From positions 1 to 64,000 of the forward strand of contig CAJUFL010000008.1 of NCBI GenBank assembly GCA_910585605.1: 64,000 bases of DNA, written 5' to 3'. This document shows positions 36,358-44,295 of the stretch, piece by piece (position 1 is the first letter of the stretch; every line of letters starts with the position of its first letter). The DNA comes from an uncultured Lachnospiraceae bacterium (GTDB lineage: Bacteria > Bacillota > Clostridia > Lachnospirales > Lachnospiraceae). Made by a program: the position numbers and the translations under genes. The notes beneath the pieces are model-generated. The model saw nothing but the letters and a program-made list of their open reading frames with translations. It ran no database searches and had not been told where the DNA came from.

Positions 36358-37621
36358 ATAGACTCCTTTCCAGCATTTTCTTAAGCTTTAGCTTCATATC
36401 TTCCAAAACCAGGCAAAATGCCAATATCCATGGCACTCTTTTGTACTTGCTGCCTGCCCACAGCTTAAACCGTCTTAAACAATATTTCAGTTTTATTTTG
36501 AAAGGAATTCCCGATTCGTCAAGTATGCCCTCTGTTTCATTTATCTTATGACCGATAGATTTTTCCTTCAGACCTGCATATCGGCAGTTTTCCTTTCGTC
36601 TTGCCAGATGCTGGCTCTTTTTTATCAGCTCTGCCGCCGACTTTCGGCATTCAAAATGAGACTGATATTTCTCCCATATCCGCACCCCCTGATCAGTCCT
36701 CACTATCACACTGCTGCTTCCCAATGCATCGGAATATTCCCCGGTATAATTGTCTCCGACTGAGATATCTGCAAACATATTCAGCTTATCCAGACAATAC
36801 ATGCAGCGTTCAGGATAAAAATAATCTTTTACCTTCATACGTTCCGTATTGGGAAGTTTGATCACTCTGCCCGAATCTGTTTCCATCTGCACACCTCCGG
36901 GCCAGCCTCCTGCATCTTTGGTCCGAAAGTACAGCTTAGAAAGCTTCTCCCCTTTTAATGCCGGATGTTTCGAAAAATAATCTATCACTTCCCACGACAT
37001 GGTCCGGTCACAGAACAGACCGATTATAAAATAATTCTCCCTTTTCAGATGACAGGACTGAATAATATTGCATATTCCCTGAACAAAACAGCCCGTACCC
37101 ACCAAAATCACTTTCTCTTTGCGATGTGACAAAATATAAGCTGCCGCTTTTTCCTGAGACACCGGAAGATACCGTGATTTTTGTGAATCTTCCAGAGTAT
37201 CTCCCTTAACATAGCGCTCCGTATATGCCTGCCTATCCTGATATTGATGCGTACCTACCAGAAATGCGGCATCATATTCCCCGCTTTCTAAAAGATTATA
37301 TACCAGCTCCGTAACCACTCCGCCGCTTACGGCATTTTGCCTCCTCTTCTCATCCCGTGTCCATGCAATATACACGCCACGGCATTCTCCAAACCAAAAT
37401 GTGGAAGCCTCTGCTTCCGGCAGGTTTTTTGTATAATCAAAACCCTTTCCTGGACATATCTGATAACATTTTCCACATTGAATGCATTTTTCCTTATCAA
37501 TTACAGGAACCCACAATCCCTTTTCCTTTTCATACCTGATACAGTTTACAGGACAAACTGCTTTACAGATTCCACAGGAAATACACAAATTATCATTCAC
37601 TGTATTTTCAACTGTACTCAA
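36314..37621 (-). CDS. Ferredoxin/FrhB-domain protein (F420-hydrogenase beta-subunit-like)
   Basis: A 435-aa soluble protein. Two 4Fe-4S motifs occupy the N terminus, with cysteines 13, 16, 19, 23 and 46, 49, 52, 56. They are followed by the FrhB/FdhB N- and C-terminal domains (CFVQGICNIIQS, YCLDKLNMFADISVGDNYTGEY). The basic C-terminal tail (PWILAFCLVLEDMKLKLKKM) may bind the membrane. The start codon is TTG at 37621 with GGAGG 6 bases upstream. Homologues are common beside pyruvyl transferases in glycan clusters of organisms not known to make F420, so the hydrogenase name is misleading. A flavin- and ferredoxin-dependent redox step on a glycan is only inference. Confidence 0.82.
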   Translation of the reverse strand: MSTVENTVNDNLCISCGICKAVCPVNCIRYEKEKGLWVPVIDKEKCIQCGKCYQICPGKGFDYTKNLPEAEASTFWFGECRGVYIAWTRDEKRRQNAVSGGVVTELVYNLLESGEYDAAFLVGTHQYQDRQAYTERYVKGDTLEDSQKSRYLPVSQEKAAAYILSHRKEKVILVGTGCFVQGICNIIQSCHLKRENYFIIGLFCDRTMSWEVIDYFSKHPALKGEKLSKLYFRTKDAGGWPGGVQMETDSGRVIKLPNTERMKVKDYFYPERCMYCLDKLNMFADISVGDNYTGEYSDALGSSSVIVRTDQGVRIWEKYQSHFECRKSAAELIKKSQHLARRKENCRYAGLKEKSIGHKINETEGILDESGIPFKIKLKYCLRRFKLWAGSKYKRVPWILAFCLVLEDMKLKLKKMLERSLYVCKGTGNRRKLQK

Positions 37622-37638
37622 AATAAACCTCCATCTGC

Positions 37639-38595
37639 CTATCGATGCTTTTTAATATCCATCCACCATGATATCTGAATCCTTGCTTTGCGAAACAGAG
37701 TTATCGGATTAAGAAGGCCTATATCAAAATACCGGATTCCATTTCTATGATAAAGCTTCAAAACAGAAATAAATTTTGCAAGTCCCCAATGTTCAATCCA
37801 TACATCCACCAGCCTGCTGAGTGCTAACCGGTCAATATGTGCATAACGGAATTCTTTATTAGATAAATTTTTCTTTAAAAACATATACCGTTGCACCAAT
37901 ACATCAACTCTGGTATCAAAACGTTTTTCATCCTTTATGGATGTAAGGGTTTTCCCTCCACGTGTAACACAGTAAATCGTCTGACCGGACGCCGCTACTT
38001 TCCTACTGTAAAATGCACATTTTGTCATACACATAATATCATTTGATACCATAATCTGGTCAAATCGAATATTATGTTCTTTCAAAACAGAAGCACGGAT
38101 TAATTTTGACCAAGGTGTACAAAATCCGTACTTCATTTCCGTTAAATACTTCAAAGAAGGTGTTTTTGCATATTTTTCTACTAATTCCATGTACATAATA
38201 TGCCGTGAGGAAGTCTCTCCGGTCTCTACATCCATACTGGTGGGGGCAAAGTAGACCATATCATAATCCGTACTCAGATAAGGGGTAACTTGATCATAAA
38301 ACCCCTCAATAAAAAAATCATCTGCATCTGCAAATAAAATCCATTCGCCTTTTATATGCTGTAATGCAATATTCCTGCTTGCTCCAGCCCCTTTGACACC
38401 GGAATCATTTTTATAAAAACGAACGTTCTTCCGCTGATCAAGAAACTGCCTGCACCCAGATAAATCAACAGTGCTGTTATCATCTACTATGACTGCCTCT
38501 ATCTCATCTTTTTCTGGAATGCTATTAATCAGTTTCTCCAGTGAAGCGGGTGTATTATAATGGGGTATCACAATTGACAATTGAATTTTACTCAT
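37639..38595 (-). CDS. GT2 family glycosyltransferase
   Basis: A 318-aa GT2 enzyme. It opens IQLSIVIPHYNTPASLEKLI, then VIVDDNSTVD, then LFADADDFFIEGF with the DxD motif, and NDIMCMTKCAFYSRKVA in the acceptor half. The last 70 residues are basic and may dock on the membrane. It follows the DPM1-like gene by 53 bases and precedes the FrhB-like gene by 17 bases. AAGGAG lies 5 bases before the ATG. The sugar is not determinable. Confidence 0.86.
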   Translation of the reverse strand: MSKIQLSIVIPHYNTPASLEKLINSIPEKDEIEAVIVDDNSTVDLSGCRQFLDQRKNVRFYKNDSGVKGAGASRNIALQHIKGEWILFADADDFFIEGFYDQVTPYLSTDYDMVYFAPTSMDVETGETSSRHIMYMELVEKYAKTPSLKYLTEMKYGFCTPWSKLIRASVLKEHNIRFDQIMVSNDIMCMTKCAFYSRKVAASGQTIYCVTRGGKTLTSIKDEKRFDTRVDVLVQRYMFLKKNLSNKEFRYAHIDRLALSRLVDVWIEHWGLAKFISVLKLYHRNGIRYFDIGLLNPITLFRKARIQISWWMDIKKHR

Positions 38596-38648
38596 ATCTT
38601 CTCCTTAACCGCTTCCATTTATCCTCAAATATCATGAAAAATACCTCG

Positions 38649-39614
38649 TTAATCAGCCTGCTTCTCATCTTTTTTCATATCATAATCAATCCTGCGTACA
38701 TGGTATTGTACATCTTCTAAAATCTTACGGTTTGCTGCAATGATATCTGCCTGTAATCCGATGATTCCCGTCATACATCCTAACATCATTAATGTAGATG
38801 CCAAAATCAGGGACTGAACATGTCCCATTGCTCCTCCCGTAAAGAAAAATACAAGATAACGGATACCTAAAATCAAACCGATCAAGAACAGAATTGCACC
38901 GATGCTCCCAAAAAACTTTAATGGCTTATACATCATAAAAGAACGAACTATCGTCACCATTGATTTTTTGACATAACCAAACATACTATGAAACAATCTT
39001 GATTTACGCAATTCCGGATTGGTTCTTATTAGCACAGATTCCATAGGAATCTTGTCATGCCCCGCCTGAATGATCGTTTCCAGCGTATACGTATACTGAT
39101 TCACTACATTCATCCGCATTGCCGCTTCTCTGGAATATGCCCGAAAGCCACTTGGTGCATCCGGAATCTCTGAACTGGAAGCCACTCTTACAGTCCAGCT
39201 CCCTATATGCTGTAATTTCTTTTTTAACGGAGAAAAATGCTCTGTATCATCAATCGGTCGTTCTCCTATTACTATATCAGCCTTTCCATCCAAAATAGGA
39301 CGTACCAGTTTTTCAATATCTTCACCTACATACTGATTATCCGCATCTGTATTTACAATAATATCCGCACCGGCACGAAGACATGCATCAAGACCGGCCA
39401 TAAAACCTTTTGCCAGACCTTTATTTTTCTTAAAAGTAACAACATGATGAACTCCCCATTTTTTTGCGACCTCCACCGTATTGTCCGTACTACCATCATT
39501 AATGATAAGATACTCTATCTCATCAATTCCCTCCATCTTCTTTGGAAGGTCATTTAAAGCAATTTCCAATGTCTCTGCCTCATTGAGACATGGTATCTGA
39601 ATAATCAGTTTCAT
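38649..39614 (-). CDS. GtrB/DPM1-like GT2 with C-terminal membrane helices
   Basis: A 321-aa polyprenyl-phosphate sugar transferase type. It carries LIIQIPCLNEAETLEIAL, IINDGSTDNT, VNTDADNQY with the DxD motif, IGERPIDD and a DAPSGFRAYSREA acceptor segment. Two hydrophobic helices (about 245-265 and 280-300) and a charged tail follow. It probably makes an undecaprenyl-phosphate sugar for an outer-face transferase such as the GT-C-like protein at 29754. I place the start at the ATG at 39614, with AGGAGG 5 bases upstream. It is first in the region C operon and has a perfect consensus promoter at 39662-39689. Confidence 0.9.
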   Translation of the reverse strand: MKLIIQIPCLNEAETLEIALNDLPKKMEGIDEIEYLIINDGSTDNTVEVAKKWGVHHVVTFKKNKGLAKGFMAGLDACLRAGADIIVNTDADNQYVGEDIEKLVRPILDGKADIVIGERPIDDTEHFSPLKKKLQHIGSWTVRVASSSEIPDAPSGFRAYSREAAMRMNVVNQYTYTLETIIQAGHDKIPMESVLIRTNPELRKSRLFHSMFGYVKKSMVTIVRSFMMYKPLKFFGSIGAILFLIGLILGIRYLVFFFTGGAMGHVQSLILASTLMMLGCMTGIIGLQADIIAANRKILEDVQYHVRRIDYDMKKDEKQAD

Positions 39615-39661
39615 CTTCTCCTCCTGTAACATGCAATATTTCTTTATTTCTACTAAAAGCC

Positions 39662-39689
39662 ATTATAACTTATTTTGTGTTGATGTCAA
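39662..39689 (-). promoter_or_regulatory. Consensus sigma-A promoter of the region C operon
   Basis: On the minus strand a perfect TTGACA (39689-39684) and a perfect TATAAT (39667-39662) are separated by 16 bases. It lies about 50 bases before the DPM1-like gene. This is the best promoter match in the window. Confidence 0.88.
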
Positions 39690-39838
39690 CAATACAAAAA
39701 ATTTCTTGAAGTTTTCACATAATAATTATAGACTATTCCTATATTTGTATTCCATACATATTTTACCAGAAACGCTATTTTAACAAATAATCTTAATATC
39801 ATTTGCTTCACACATTCAATAAAGCACACAAATTCAGC

Positions 39839-39931
39839 CTTGCAGGCAAGTGAAATTATGTACATTATATCATGAATTTCATTTATGCTCATGATTAGTA
39901 TCTGCCCTTGCAAACAATTAATGTACATAAT
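39839..39931. promoter_or_regulatory. Inverted operator-like sites in the 364-base divergent gap (39615-39978)
   Basis: Two 13-base sites are exact inverted copies of each other: ATTATGTACATTA at 39855-39867 and TAATGTACATAAT at 39919-39931. Each is centred on the palindrome ATGTACAT. Between them lies ATCATGA/TCATGAT, and just left is the palindrome CTTGC-AG-GCAAG at 39839-39850. The right site overlaps the expected -35 zone of the plus-strand beta-helix gene, whose -10 may be TATTAT at 39940-39945. The arrangement suits a regulator that loops DNA or represses that gene. The remainder of the gap holds the leftward promoter and nothing else I can name. Confidence 0.5.
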
Positions 39932-39978
39932 GTAAAAAATATTATACAATTATATCAAATAGAAAAAGGAGACAGTTT

Positions 39979-42078
39979 ATGAGACTACATAAAGGAATCA
40001 GCCGCATTTTAATACCAATTCTTATTTTCTCCCTGATAATGGGAACTCCTGTACAGGCAGCTGGAATGGCACCTGCATCAGGAAATCTGGTCCCATCGGG
40101 CAATACAGGCACATCAGGAAATACTGAAATACCAGATACACCAGACAATACAGAAACTTCGAATCCGCCATCTACCGAAGAACCTCCAAAAGAAAATGAA
40201 GGCGGAGATGATAATCCGGATACAAATGTCGTGGATAAAACCGTTTTAAAAGAGCAAATTGAAATTGCATCCTCATTAAATAAAGAAGATTATACAGCCG
40301 AATCTTATGGGGAACTGGAAAAAGCCCTTACTGCGGCAAAAACCGTCTATGAATCCGATTTGGTCGATGAAGCTTCTGTTATAGAAGCTACCGATAACTT
40401 AAAAAAAGCAATCAGCAGCTTACAGTTTATCATAATCATTGATAAAAGTCTGCTAAAAGGACTAATTGATCAGGCAGAACTACTGATACAGAATAAAAAC
40501 TCCTACGTCACGACTTCTTATGAATCCCTGACAGCCTCACTGACATCGGCAAAAGCAGTTTACGAAAATGAAAACAGTGATCAAACTGCCGTGGACAATG
40601 CAGCAAACAGCTTAAAAACCATAATAGAATCTATGAAGTTCCGTGCAAAAGATAAGACAGGCTTAAAGCAGAGTATAGACGCTGCACTAAATATCAAAGG
40701 ATGGCTTTATACCAAAAGCACTTACAAAAAAGTAACCACTGCACTTACCAGTGCTCAGACCATATATAATAATATTGATGCAGTTCAGGAGGAAGTAAAT
40801 GACCAAAAAACCAAACTGGATAAAGCCGTTGCGGGACTTAAGAAAGATGTACAGCCATATAAGATCAGCGGAAATACCTATTATTATGATATAAGAGCCT
40901 TCGGTGCAGTACCAAATGATAAAACCAGTGATAAAGCCGCAATTCAGGCGGCACTTGACAAAGCCGGCGAAGACCATAAGATTGTCGTAGCCGTTTATGG
41001 AGGGCTTTACTATATCGGAAGTACACTTTGCATCCAGTCCAATACTACGATACAGATGGATTCTGCCTCTACCATACGCCGCAGCAAAACAAGTGTTAAT
41101 ATGTTAAAAGTTACTAATGCCGCCCATAAAACTACCCCCTATTACGGTTATACACTAGGACATGATATTACCATTACCGGCGGAACCTGGGATGGCGGTG
41201 ATATTTCCAAAACAACTGTTGAAAAGAACCTTATTTACATAGGTCACAGCCAAAACGTGACCGTCAGCAATACTACGATCAAAAACTGCTACGGTACCCA
41301 TGCTCTGGAATTTGCCGGAGTCATCAATTCAACCATTAAAAAATGTACTTTTACCGGCTTCCGCTATGCTCCTGACCGTTTTACCGCAGAAGCTGTTCAG
41401 CTGGATATATGCGATAAAGACTCCAGCGGTGCGGAATGGACTCCTGGATATACGATGGATGGTACTACCTGCAAAAATATCACCCTTTCCAATAATACTT
41501 TTATAGATTATCCACGGGGTATCGGCTGTCACCATGTTTACAGTGACGGCAGAAATAAAAACGGAGCCTACAGCGGACCATACGAAAATATCACTATCAG
41601 CAAAAATAAATTCAAGCGCAGTTCCGCTTCCACACAAAGCCTGTGCTCCAGCGGTATCTTTATCATGGGTGCAAAAAAAATCACTATCAGCAGCAACACT
41701 GTTGATAAGTATGCCTATGGAATATGGGTAAAAAGATCTTCAGGTATCACATTAAAGAATAACAAATTAAAATATAACAGTAATGCTAATATTATTTATT
41801 CTGGCAATACCGGCGTCAAGGATGCGATCGTTAAATTTACAGTCACTCAGGATAAATACAAAACAAAAACTTTAAAATACACCTGTCCTACCATTAAAAA
41901 AGGATACGTAAAAACTGCCGGGAGAACATATCGATTTAAAAAGGTCGCTTCCACACATACTGCAAAACTCAAAAAAAAGATTAAACGGAACCAGAAAATG
42001 ACCTTTTATGGACAAGATGCCAAAGGCAACAAATTCTATCGGATTTACTACACTCCGAAAAAGAGCAGTAAAAAATAA
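39979..42078 (+). CDS. Secreted FIVAR-repeat beta-helix protein
   Basis: A 699-aa exported protein. A signal peptide spans about 1-30, then a Pro/Gly/Asn/Thr-rich linker to about 85. Three FIVAR-type helical repeats of about 65 residues follow (about 90-150, 160-220 and 225-285, each with a YESLTASLTSAKAVYEN-like core). A right-handed parallel beta-helix spans about 295-620 (YDIRAFGAVPNDKTSDKAAI start). The EAVQLDICDKD segment in it aligns with both paralogues. A Lys-rich C-terminal module is shared with the next gene. FIVAR repeats are found in wall-associated proteins. The enzyme class (lyase, hydrolase or epimerase) cannot be told. AAGGAG lies 7 bases before the ATG. It is one of only two genes on the plus strand here. 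Confidence 0.85.
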   Translation: MRLHKGISRILIPILIFSLIMGTPVQAAGMAPASGNLVPSGNTGTSGNTEIPDTPDNTETSNPPSTEEPPKENEGGDDNPDTNVVDKTVLKEQIEIASSLNKEDYTAESYGELEKALTAAKTVYESDLVDEASVIEATDNLKKAISSLQFIIIIDKSLLKGLIDQAELLIQNKNSYVTTSYESLTASLTSAKAVYENENSDQTAVDNAANSLKTIIESMKFRAKDKTGLKQSIDAALNIKGWLYTKSTYKKVTTALTSAQTIYNNIDAVQEEVNDQKTKLDKAVAGLKKDVQPYKISGNTYYYDIRAFGAVPNDKTSDKAAIQAALDKAGEDHKIVVAVYGGLYYIGSTLCIQSNTTIQMDSASTIRRSKTSVNMLKVTNAAHKTTPYYGYTLGHDITITGGTWDGGDISKTTVEKNLIYIGHSQNVTVSNTTIKNCYGTHALEFAGVINSTIKKCTFTGFRYAPDRFTAEAVQLDICDKDSSGAEWTPGYTMDGTTCKNITLSNNTFIDYPRGIGCHHVYSDGRNKNGAYSGPYENITISKNKFKRSSASTQSLCSSGIFIMGAKKITISSNTVDKYAYGIWVKRSSGITLKNNKLKYNSNANIIYSGNTGVKDAIVKFTVTQDKYKTKTLKYTCPTIKKGYVKTAGRTYRFKKVASTHTAKLKKKIKRNQKMTFYGQDAKGNKFYRIYYTPKKSSKK

Positions 42079-42092
42079 AATACTAATAAACT

Positions 42093-42140
42093 AGGGCACC
42101 CACTCTAAAGGAATCTTTTCTTAATGGTGTGCCCTTTCTC
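42093..42140 (+). terminator. Terminator after the FIVAR beta-helix gene
   Basis: AGGGCAC (42093-42099) pairs with GTGCCCT (42128-42134). A smaller AAAG/CTTT hairpin lies inside the loop, and TTCTCATTTTAT follows. It lies 15 bases after the stop. Confidence 0.65.
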
Positions 42141-42210
42141 ATTTTATATATCAATTTCATAACATCTGTTCCTATGGAGGATATCATTTCTTCATTTTTC
42201 TTACACAAAT

Positions 42211-42239
42211 TTTACATATACGGATTTTAGGATTATAAT
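42211..42239 (+). promoter_or_regulatory. Predicted promoter of the second plus-strand beta-helix gene
   Basis: TTTACA (42211-42216) and TATAAT (42234-42239) are 17 bases apart. They lie about 55 bases before the ATG at 42296, so this gene can be expressed independently of its upstream paralogue. Confidence 0.7.
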
Positions 42240-42295
42240 GTTTATGTGAATTTAAAAGAAAGAATAAGTAATAACAATACCATGGAGGAACAAAA

Positions 42296-43558
42296 ATGAA
42301 TAAAATTACAAAATATTTTTACCCGCAACCTGTCATCTTATTACCGTTTTTTATTTTATTTATTCTTACACTTCTTTCGCCCATACATGCTTTTGCAAAA
42401 ACTTATTATTATAATGTAACAGATTATGGTGCAGACGGTAGTGACAGAAAAGATGACACTTCAGCAATTCAAAAACTGCTGGATGAAGCAACAGAAGATG
42501 ACACTACCGTTATCAAATTCCCGGCAGGTACATATTATATATCCAGACCCTTGTATATCCAATCAAATACCAAACTTCAATTAAACAGCAAAGCTACGAT
42601 CCGGCGAAGCAGCCATGGATTAGGACACAATATGTTAAAGACTTCTGATGCCAGCCACGTCAGCACTGGTTATCCCGGATATACATTAGCCCATAATATC
42701 ACTATAACAGGAGGAACCTGGGACGGAGGTGATATCTCGAAGGCAAAACAAACCAGCAACCTGATTTACATAGGGCATTCCTCCAATATTACCATTTCGA
42801 ATACTACCATAAAAAACTGTTATGGTGCCCACTCTGTTGAATTTGCAGGTGTAAAAAACGGTACTATCAAAAACTGCACTTTTTACGGATTCCGATATGA
42901 CTCTGATCGGTTTACCAGTGAAGCCATTCAGCTAGATGTCTGTTACAAAGACCGTTCCTCTGGAAAATGGACTCCTGGATATGAATTAGATAAAACTGCC
43001 TGCTCTAATATCCTCATTGAAAATAATACCATCAAGGACTATCCGAGAGGCATAGGATCCCATCATGTATTAAAAGGGCATTATTCAACCAACATCACAA
43101 TCCGCAATAACAAAATAGCGAGAAGCTCTTCTTCCACTCAGGGAAAATGCATGACTGGCATTCTTTTGATGGGAACAAATAAAGTATCTATCTCAAAAAA
43201 TACTATCAATCACTATTACTATGGTGTTACGATTAAAAATTCTAAAAAACTTAGTATAAAAAATAACAAATTAAAATATAACACATCCGGCAATTTAATC
43301 CTTGAAAGCTGCGATATCAAAAGCCAGAAGAGGAAATTCACTGTTACAAAAGATACCGTGGGAGAACAGGAATTCCAATATACCTGCCCTGGCATTAAAG
43401 GATATGTTAAAACGGACGGAGAAACCTATCATTTTGGTGCATCATCAAAAGAGCATACGATTGAACTGAAAAACAAAATAAAGCGTAACCAGAAAATTAC
43501 ATTTTATGGAAAAGATACATGGGGCAATACTTATTACCGCATCTATTATGTCTCATAA
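42296..43558 (+). CDS. Secreted right-handed parallel beta-helix protein
   Basis: A 420-aa exported protein, colinear with the beta-helix part of the gene before it but without FIVAR repeats. A signal segment spans about 12-34. YYYNVTDYGADGSDRKDDTS opens the pectate-lyase-3-like fold, and the turns TGGTWDGGDIS, NITISNTTIKNCYGAHSVEF and EAIQLDVCYKD are nearly identical in wording to the paralogue. PRGIGSHHV follows, and the basic C-terminal module (IKRNQKITFYGKDTWGN) is shared too. It likely acts outside the cell on a glycan, possibly one made by the flanking loci. The catalytic type is unknown. GGAGG lies 7 bases before the ATG. Confidence 0.85.
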   Translation: MNKITKYFYPQPVILLPFFILFILTLLSPIHAFAKTYYYNVTDYGADGSDRKDDTSAIQKLLDEATEDDTTVIKFPAGTYYISRPLYIQSNTKLQLNSKATIRRSSHGLGHNMLKTSDASHVSTGYPGYTLAHNITITGGTWDGGDISKAKQTSNLIYIGHSSNITISNTTIKNCYGAHSVEFAGVKNGTIKNCTFYGFRYDSDRFTSEAIQLDVCYKDRSSGKWTPGYELDKTACSNILIENNTIKDYPRGIGSHHVLKGHYSTNITIRNNKIARSSSSTQGKCMTGILLMGTNKVSISKNTINHYYYGVTIKNSKKLSIKNNKLKYNTSGNLILESCDIKSQKRKFTVTKDTVGEQEFQYTCPGIKGYVKTDGETYHFGASSKEHTIELKNKIKRNQKITFYGKDTWGNTYYRIYYVS

Positions 43559-43591
43559 CATTAAGGGAAGCTCATTCTCAAATCATACCCA

Positions 43592-43640
43592 AAGGGCTGT
43601 AGCACCTGGTAAGACATTACCCGATGCACACAGCCCTTCT
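43592..43640 (+). terminator. Terminator between convergent beta-helix and gtrA genes
   Basis: AAGGGCTGT (43592-43600) pairs with ACAGCCCTT (43630-43638). Further GGTAA/TTACC pairing inside makes a long hairpin, and CTTCTTC follows on the plus strand. It lies 33 bases after the beta-helix stop. The rest of the gap up to 43818 contains nothing I can identify. Confidence 0.6.
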
Positions 43641-43818
43641 TCACTGACGTGTAAAACACTTTTCATTCTAAAAACACCAGTATAAATTGTGAGATTCTTT
43701 CACAAGTTCATACCGATGTTCATTTCGTAGACCTCATACCGCAATTAATATTTTTATAAATTACATCCCTCACCAAATAACCAATCCTCTTACATATAAA
43801 ATTTGAAAGATGTACTAG

Positions 43819-44295
43819 TTATTTCTCACGTTTGAAAATAAAGATTTTACTAAATATATAATTTAATGCAACAATTAAAACACTGACTGCAACTTTTGCT
43901 GCCATACCTTCTATTTCAAATATCGTCTGATTCAGTCCAATTGCCACCAGTAATGGAACCAAAATGATTTCCAACAATCCCGTAACCAGTCTTGCAGATA
44001 TGAATTTCCCGAGTTCCGGCATAAATACTCCGAATTCCCAGCTCTTACTATGGAATACCCAGAGTTTATTTGTCACAAATGCAAAAGAAACCGCACAGAT
44101 CCATGAAAGAATATTAGACACCATTACCACCGTGGAGGTATGGAAACCTAAAATCGTAACAGAAGAGACCTGCTCCCCTAATAATAATGCAAAAATGCTG
44201 TAACTAATCCAGCTGACCAGTGTAGTCATTATCCCCCAGAACAGATACGATATGATTTCTTTGTATTTTGCTATTGGTTTCCATACTCTTTTCAT
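43819..44295 (-). CDS. GtrA-like membrane protein
   Basis: A 158-aa GtrA family protein with four hydrophobic helices (for example SYLFWGIMTTLVSWISYSIF and SILSWICAVSFAFVTNKLWV) and a final basic KIFIFKREK. GtrA proteins are thought to help move or anchor polyprenyl-phosphate sugars made by GtrB-type enzymes. Its ATG overlaps the stop of the two-domain GT2 gene as ATGA, so it is coupled to it. The function in this locus is inferred from the family. Confidence 0.88.
   Translation of the reverse strand: MKRVWKPIAKYKEIISYLFWGIMTTLVSWISYSIFALLLGEQVSSVTILGFHTSTVVMVSNILSWICAVSFAFVTNKLWVFHSKSWEFGVFMPELGKFISARLVTGLLEIILVPLLVAIGLNQTIFEIEGMAAKVAVSVLIVALNYIFSKIFIFKREK

Noticed and set aside
39686..39949. 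87-codon minus-strand frame in the divergent gap
   Set aside because: It covers the consensus promoter and operator-like repeats, has no ribosome site, and has composition typical of AT-rich noncoding DNA.
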